10,373 bases of DNA from UKL13-2 sp043773745 (lineage in GTDB: Bacteria > Pseudomonadota > Gammaproteobacteria > Burkholderiales > Usitatibacteraceae), in assembly GCA_043773745.1 (NCBI GenBank), contig JAYVEV010000040.1:1-10373 (forward strand). The letters run 5' to 3'. The number at the start of each line of letters is the position of its first letter. Position 1 is the stretch's first letter. The notes beneath the pieces were generated by a model that was not told the DNA's origin, ran no database searches, and saw nothing but the letters and a program-made list of their open reading frames with translations. Of the stretch, positions 7,152 to 10,373 are shown piece after piece. The position numbers and the translations under genes are program-made.

Positions 7152-7895
7152 TTACGAATCGAGCAAACTGGTGACTAAAGCGCCAATGCCCGCCGCGACC
7201 AGATCAGTCGTTCGCCAGCTCGTTATATCAGCCATCCAATCTTGTGCGGCATAGACCGGCCGCTCGTCTGCTGCAGGTTTGATAGATCGATAGCGTTGCA
7301 GGAGCGCATCGATTTCCTGATTAGAGATCTGCGCCAAAGCCGCCGCCTTGGCTGGTGAAGATTCTTTGGCAGCGAACGCCAACAACGCCTTTTCAACTGC
7401 ATCTCGATCGAGCACCGAGATTGCTGAGCCGCAGTGACTGCACGCGGTGTCATGCTCCAGGTCAATCGAGCCTCCGCAACTGGAACAGCGAATTTGTTTG
7501 ACTTGCACCGAGAGCGATTTGATCTCGATCGCACTTAGCGTGCGAATGAAATTTTTCTCGCGCAAAAATTGCGTAAAACTGGTGATGCGGCCATCACCCA
7601 AGTCGCAACGATAATAAGTAAATCGACCGTTTTTACCAAAATCATTTGTAAGCTTCAAATTCCCATCGCAAGTTGGGCAGCGCATAGCCAAGCTCACCAA
7701 ATTACGCTCGGCATCGCGCGCCGCATGAATTCGTTTGAATAACTCAATGACCGATGCGGGCGACAAGGAAGTGCTTTCCAAGTGATCGAACCAGATCACG
7801 TGACATGGCCAGCACACATCGATGGTAACGGGCGTACCAATGTGCGAGACCAGTGTCAGCGCCTCCATTTCAGTCTTGCAGCTGGGGCAATGCAT
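7152..7895 (-). CDS. Multi-zinc-ribbon protein with TFIIB-type N terminus
   Basis: A 247-residue protein with three cysteine-pair modules. Module 1 (C3-x2-C6 ... C28-x2-C31, then W-F-D) matches the zf-TFIIB type (PF13453). Module 2 has C73-x2-C76 and a single later cysteine, C97, so one ligand is missing or replaced. Module 3 is C137-x2-C140 ... C152-x2-C155, a small zinc ribbon. A helical stretch (about 165-205) follows, and the C terminus is hydrophobic (D-L-V-A-A-G-I-G-A-L-V-T-S-L-L, 231-245), either an amphipathic helix or a weak membrane tether. No catalytic domain is recognised. It probably mediates protein or nucleic-acid contacts. The gene starts one nt after the GlcG-like stop (TAG-C-ATG), so reinitiation is likely. 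The first zinc ligand at residue 3 supports this start. Confidence 0.75.
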   Translation of the reverse strand: MHCPSCKTEMEALTLVSHIGTPVTIDVCWPCHVIWFDHLESTSLSPASVIELFKRIHAARDAERNLVSLAMRCPTCDGNLKLTNDFGKNGRFTYYRCDLGDGRITSFTQFLREKNFIRTLSAIEIKSLSVQVKQIRCSSCGGSIDLEHDTACSHCGSAISVLDRDAVEKALLAFAAKESSPAKAAALAQISNQEIDALLQRYRSIKPAADERPVYAAQDWMADITSWRTTDLVAAGIGALVTSLLDS

Positions 7896-7896
7896 G

Positions 7897-8301
7897 CTAT
7901 TTCAATAACGCATCAATTCCGGCTTGGGCAATCAAGGCATCATCGCTTGATTTCACGCCGGACACACCCACCGCACCAATGGTTTCGCCGTCCACCATGA
8001 TCGGGACACCACCCTCCAGAAAGGTTACGCCCGGCATTGATAGTGCCGATACCCGCCCATTGTTCACCATGTCCTCATCTGACTTAGTAGCGCGACGGCG
8101 AATTGCGGCGCTGACTGCCTTCGCCTGTGCAATCGCCACGCTCGATGGTGCGCATTTATCAAGCCGCTGGAACCACAGTAGATGTCCACCATCATCAACG
8201 ATGGCGATACAAACAGCCCAATTATTTTTTAGCGCTTCTGCTTCTGAAGCAGCCGCAATCTTCTTACAATCTTCCAGCGTGAGATAAGATTTTTTTTTCA
8301 T
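7897..8301 (-). CDS. GlcG/HbpS-family (DUF336) heme-binding-type protein
   Basis: A complete single-domain protein of 134 residues in the GlcG/HbpS (PF03928) family. Hallmarks are the helix L-T-L-E-D-C-K-K-I (7-15), I-V-D-D-G-G-H-L-L-W (34-43), the A-x-x-K-A helix (about 58-70) and the C-terminal G-G-V-P-I-M-V-D-G-E-T-I-G-A-V-G-V-S-G (97-115). Homologues bind or degrade heme, or sit in glycolate and propanediol gene clusters with no known activity. No signal peptide is present, so it is cytosolic here. No glycolate oxidase genes adjoin it. The start codon is followed by nine A residues (8298-8290) encoding three lysines, and no standard ribosome site is visible, so expression may be weak or rely on an A-rich leader. 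It is tightly linked to the zinc-ribbon gene downstream. Confidence 0.88.
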   Translation of the reverse strand: MKKKSYLTLEDCKKIAAASEAEALKNNWAVCIAIVDDGGHLLWFQRLDKCAPSSVAIAQAKAVSAAIRRRATKSDEDMVNNGRVSALSMPGVTFLEGGVPIMVDGETIGAVGVSGVKSSDDALIAQAGIDALLK

Positions 8302-8356
8302 GTTGAGTATTAGCGCAATGATATAAAAGTGATGAGAAAGTGTGTCTGGAAAAACA

Positions 8357-8389
8357 ATTATACGGTCAGCAAACCGCCCTCATGCATGA
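8357..8389 (-). promoter_or_regulatory. Candidate promoter for the GlcG-like gene
   Basis: On the minus strand a perfect TATAAT (8362-8357) lies 55 nt before the ATG at 8301. There is no TTGACA-like hexamer 17 nt upstream; that position is instead covered by a perfect 10-bp palindrome, TCATGCATGA (8380-8389). A consensus -10, a missing -35 and a dyad at that spot would suit a promoter needing an activator, but this is inference. Confidence 0.3.
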
Positions 8390-8416
8390 TTTATAGCGAG
8401 AAAAAGTGAACGCGCT

Positions 8417-8680
8417 TCATATTTCACCGCGTAAGTATTGTTTTCGCTTAGGTTCAGGAAGTTTTTCAATCGCGTAACGCAGCATGGTGCGAGCATGGTC
8501 CCGTAATGGTGCTTGAGGAATAACTCCTCAATATCCTCGCCGATGCGTTTGCCCACTTCCCGCAACATTCAGCCGACGGCTTTGTGGATTAAATCCTCTT
8601 CGTCTTTGAGCAAGCGCCGGGCGAGACTGCTGATGGTGGCCTGCGCCAGAAGTTGGAAGGAATTTTTTCGGCTTTGCGAT
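8417..8680 (-). pseudogene. Decayed 3' end of an AlkD-type DNA alkylation repair gene
   Basis: Read on the minus strand, the DNA encodes the conserved C terminus of an AlkD-family alkylpurine glycosylase (PF08713; HEAT-like repeats): ...LARRLLKDEEDLIHKAVG, then a stop, then MLREVGKR...EELFLKHHYGTM. Two lesions are visible. The codon where the family has Trp (KAVG-W-MLREVGKR) is TGA at 8571-8569. One base is missing near 8492-8493, after GTM; restoring it gives x-R-T-M-L-R-Y-A-I-E-K-L-P-E-P-K-R-K-Q-Y-L and an in-frame TGA at 8419-8417. Upstream of about 8640 similarity fades (traces of RIA and F-x-L-L), and the N-terminal two thirds are absent, replaced by the SRPBCC gene end. A 62-codon frame at 8380-8568 is only the piece after the nonsense codon read out of frame. 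Confidence 0.85.
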
Positions 8681-8706
8681 GCGCTTGGATCGTAATGATG
8701 ATGTTG

Positions 8707-9237
8707 TTACGATTTTTCAGCCAATGTTTTGAGATTACTTAAACCCGCTTCAAAATCTTTTCCAACCATACGATCCATCAATAAACCAAAATAGCGCATA
8801 AACGGATTTCCACCAAATTCGCCCTCATTGGTCCACACAATACGTGTGCCCGTACCCTCAGGTGCTAGGCTCAACACACCATGGGATATCATGCCGAAGT
8901 CAGCAAAGGTTAGCTGGTAGTTAATCTGTTTGTTTGGATCGGCCGCCATAAATTCCATGACGCCATTACCCTCCGATTTGGATTGCCATGTCCACTTTGC
9001 GCCAGTACCGCTGACAGGCCCAGAAAATTCTACTTTCATCTGCGGATCACGTTGGTTCCACACGCCCCACTTGGGCCAGTTTTTAGGCTCTGCAATCAGC
9101 GGATAAATTTTTTCAGCGGGCACGGCGATGACCGCTGAACGTTCGATTTTGAATTGCTTGGGCAGCGCAAACCCTATCAGCGCCACGACTACGATCAGTA
9201 CAACCAACGCGATGATTATTCTTATCAGTATCGCCAT
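8707..9237 (-). CDS. SRPBCC-family (polyketide cyclase/START-like) protein with N-terminal membrane anchor
   Basis: A 176-residue protein with a hydrophobic N-terminal helix (about 3-24, I-R-I-I-I-A-L-V-V-L-I-V-V-V-A-L) followed by a helix-grip domain. I-E-R-S-A-V-I-A-V-P-A-E-K-I-Y-P-L-I (31-48), the W-P-K-W segment (54-57), G-T-G-A-K-W-T-W, and a C-terminal helix ending in L-K-T-L-A-E-K are typical SRPBCC features. The fold binds hydrophobic ligands; no ligand can be named. One membrane anchor with the domain probably facing the periplasm is the simplest reading. An in-frame GTG at 9264 would add nine residues, but GAGGG (9245-9249) lies 7 nt before the ATG at 9237 and that ATG directly precedes the hydrophobic helix. 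It follows the LysR gene by 96 nt. Confidence 0.82.
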   Translation of the reverse strand: MAILIRIIIALVVLIVVVALIGFALPKQFKIERSAVIAVPAEKIYPLIAEPKNWPKWGVWNQRDPQMKVEFSGPVSGTGAKWTWQSKSEGNGVMEFMAADPNKQINYQLTFADFGMISHGVLSLAPEGTGTRIVWTNEGEFGGNPFMRYFGLLMDRMVGKDFEAGLSNLKTLAEKS

Positions 9238-9251
9238 GTTTCGTCCCTCTA

Positions 9252-9278
9252 TGAATCGATTCACGAAAATAAACTATA
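9252..9278 (-). promoter_or_regulatory. Candidate -10 and 12-bp palindromic operator before the SRPBCC gene
   Basis: On the minus strand TATAGT (9278-9273) could serve as a -10, and 9 nt downstream lies a perfect 12-bp palindrome TGAATCGATTCA (9263-9252), followed by the ribosome site and ATG at 9237. The palindrome would sit around the transcription start, a classic repressor position. No good -35 was found (TTAACC is 20 nt away). The palindrome is certain; its role is inferred. Confidence 0.35.
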
Positions 9279-9333
9279 CGCTGCCAATGAAATGAGTGGG
9301 TTAATTTGGCGACAGCCTGAACAAAAAACTATT

Positions 9334-10302
9334 TCAACTGGCTTTGCGTGCATTACTGCGTGATGTTTTCGAACTAACCAACGTTGCCGCCGGTTCGGCA
9401 ACATGCCGCCACGGTGCCGACGCAAAAGTATCCACCAAAAAATTCACGAAAGCGGCCACGCGCGGGCTTTTGTGTTTGCCCTGCGGATATACCGCCGAAA
9501 GCGGCAGCGGCTCGGCATGGTGAATATCGGTGAGAATCGGCGTTAGCCAGCCGGCACGAATGCCGTCCGCCACAATCACATCGGCCAAGCGAATAATGCC
9601 CACACCCATCGCTGCCATTTGCAGCAGCGTCTCGGCATTATTGGCGTTTACCGTGCCTACTACATCAACCGTTTCCATGCCATCCGGCGTATCAAATGGC
9701 CACTTACGCAAATGGGGCGCGCCGCTAATCGAAATGCAATTGTGATTGAGCAAATCACGTGCGGTCTTCGGGGTGCCGTGTTTTTTGAGATACAGCGGCG
9801 ATGCACAAATGACGCGGTGCATATCGCAGATTTTTTTAGCAATCAGACTGGAATCGCGCAACACGCCTGTGCGAATGGCAACATCAGCGCCTTCGTCAAC
9901 CAGATCGACCAAACGATCCGTAACGGTGATATCCAGTTCAATTTCAGGATATTTTTCCAAAAAGCGCGGTAGCGCCGGTGCCAGCTGATGCATACCAAAC
10001 GCAACACCAACATTGATCCGCAACATGCCTTTGGGATGGTCACTAAAGCGCGTCACCTCGGCTTCCGCCTCTTCAATGTCGGTAAGGATGCGCTTGGCAC
10101 TGGCGAAGTAGGCTTCGCCTTCAGCGGTCAACGCAAGTTTGCGCGTGGTGCGATTCATCAGCCGCACGCTAAGCCTGTCCTCCATACGCGTCACCAGCTT
10201 AGAAAGCGCTGAAGGCGTGAGATTAAGATCGCGTGCGGCTGCCGAAAAGCCGCCCAGTTCCACCGAGCGCACAAACGCTTTCATTTCTCCGGGCTTGTCC
10301 AT
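9334..10302 (-). CDS. LysR-family transcriptional regulator
   Basis: A complete 322-residue LysR-type regulator. The winged helix-turn-helix occupies about residues 3-61 (G-G-F-S-A-A-A-R-D-L-N-L-T-P-S-A-L-S-K-L, 18-37; R-L-M-N-R-T-T-R-K-L-A-L-T-A-E-G, 47-62). It is followed by a linker helix (to about 87) and a periplasmic-binding-protein-like effector domain (about 91-295) starting M-L-R-I-N-V-G-V. The N-terminal R-T-T-R-K-L-A-L-T and the later I-R-T-G and W-L-T-P-I-L (about 252-257) match the CrgA/YafC-like subgroup found in many copies in proteobacteria. A GAGG ribosome site 7 nt before the ATG supports the start. LysR genes usually lie divergent from their target, which would be beyond the right edge; the SRPBCC gene downstream is an alternative target. 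The effector is unknown. Confidence 0.95.
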   Translation of the reverse strand: MDKPGEMKAFVRSVELGGFSAAARDLNLTPSALSKLVTRMEDRLSVRLMNRTTRKLALTAEGEAYFASAKRILTDIEEAEAEVTRFSDHPKGMLRINVGVAFGMHQLAPALPRFLEKYPEIELDITVTDRLVDLVDEGADVAIRTGVLRDSSLIAKKICDMHRVICASPLYLKKHGTPKTARDLLNHNCISISGAPHLRKWPFDTPDGMETVDVVGTVNANNAETLLQMAAMGVGIIRLADVIVADGIRAGWLTPILTDIHHAEPLPLSAVYPQGKHKSPRVAAFVNFLVDTFASAPWRHVAEPAATLVSSKTSRSNARKAS

Positions 10303-10325
10303 TTGTTGTCCTCGTCAAATTTTCT

Positions 10326-10339
10326 ATTTATGAATAAAT
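10326..10339. promoter_or_regulatory. Palindrome upstream of the LysR gene, possible autoregulatory site
   Basis: ATTTAT-GA-ATAAAT is a perfect inverted repeat in AT-rich DNA 24-37 nt before the LysR ATG. LysR proteins often bind AT-rich dyads near their own promoter, so autoregulation is possible. It does not give a clean T-N11-A match, and AT-rich palindromes arise easily by chance. The rest of 10340-10373 is AT-rich with a weak -10 (CATAAT on the minus strand) and no convincing -35. Confidence 0.25.
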
Positions 10340-10373
10340 TTCCGCAATATTATGCCATTTAGAATGATTATTG

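Noticed and set aside
8380..8568. 62-codon frame as an independent small protein
   Set aside because: Its first half is the AlkD C terminus after a nonsense codon and its second half is out-of-frame read-through; it belongs to the pseudogene.
8689..8713. Terminator-like dyad ATCGTAA-N11-TTACGAT followed by T residues
   Set aside because: The T tract is on the plus strand, where no gene ends; on the minus strand, where the SRPBCC stop lies within the dyad, no T tract follows, and the stem is AT-rich with a long loop.

Overview
The window looks like ordinary chromosome of a Gram-negative bacterium. A gammaproteobacterium is my best guess, from gene style, moderate GC content and the proteobacterial-type LysR, GGDEF-EAL and GlcG families; nothing in the window fixes the genus. 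I see no rRNA, tRNA, CRISPR array, prophage gene or intact transposase.

Layout: bases 1-218 hold no convincing gene but contain compact hairpins that resemble a mobile-element end or REP-type repeat. One plus-strand gene follows (219-1343, an alpha/beta-hydrolase esterase). Everything else, from 10302 down to 1441, is on the minus strand. In transcription order it runs: a LysR regulator; a membrane-anchored SRPBCC protein; the decayed 3' end of an AlkD-type DNA alkylation repair gene; a GlcG/HbpS-type heme-binding-family protein tightly coupled to a multi-zinc-ribbon protein; a short-chain dehydrogenase; a cysteine-cluster (YkgJ/DUF3109-like) protein; a PAS-PAS-GGDEF-EAL cyclic-di-GMP enzyme; a small unrecognised 78-residue protein; an aldo/keto reductase; a three-helix membrane protein resembling the Pycsar effector PycTM (DUF5706); and a KTSC-domain protein that converges on the esterase.

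The last five genes (5634 to 1441) are packed with gaps of 31 and 2 nt, an 8-nt overlap and about 20 nt, so they plausibly form one transcription unit. It places a c-di-GMP turnover enzyme at the head and a PycTM-like membrane protein near the tail. No Pycsar pyrimidine cyclase is visible, so this is at most an orphan or diverged effector, not a demonstrated defence system.

The most notable items are the orphan PycTM-KTSC pair, the AlkD pseudogene with a visible nonsense codon and one-base deletion, the hairpin repeat at the left edge, and several perfect palindromes placed at likely promoters. Three starts were moved to internal ATGs on ribosome-binding-site or coupling grounds: PycTM-like at 2276, KTSC at 1650 and SRPBCC at 9237.
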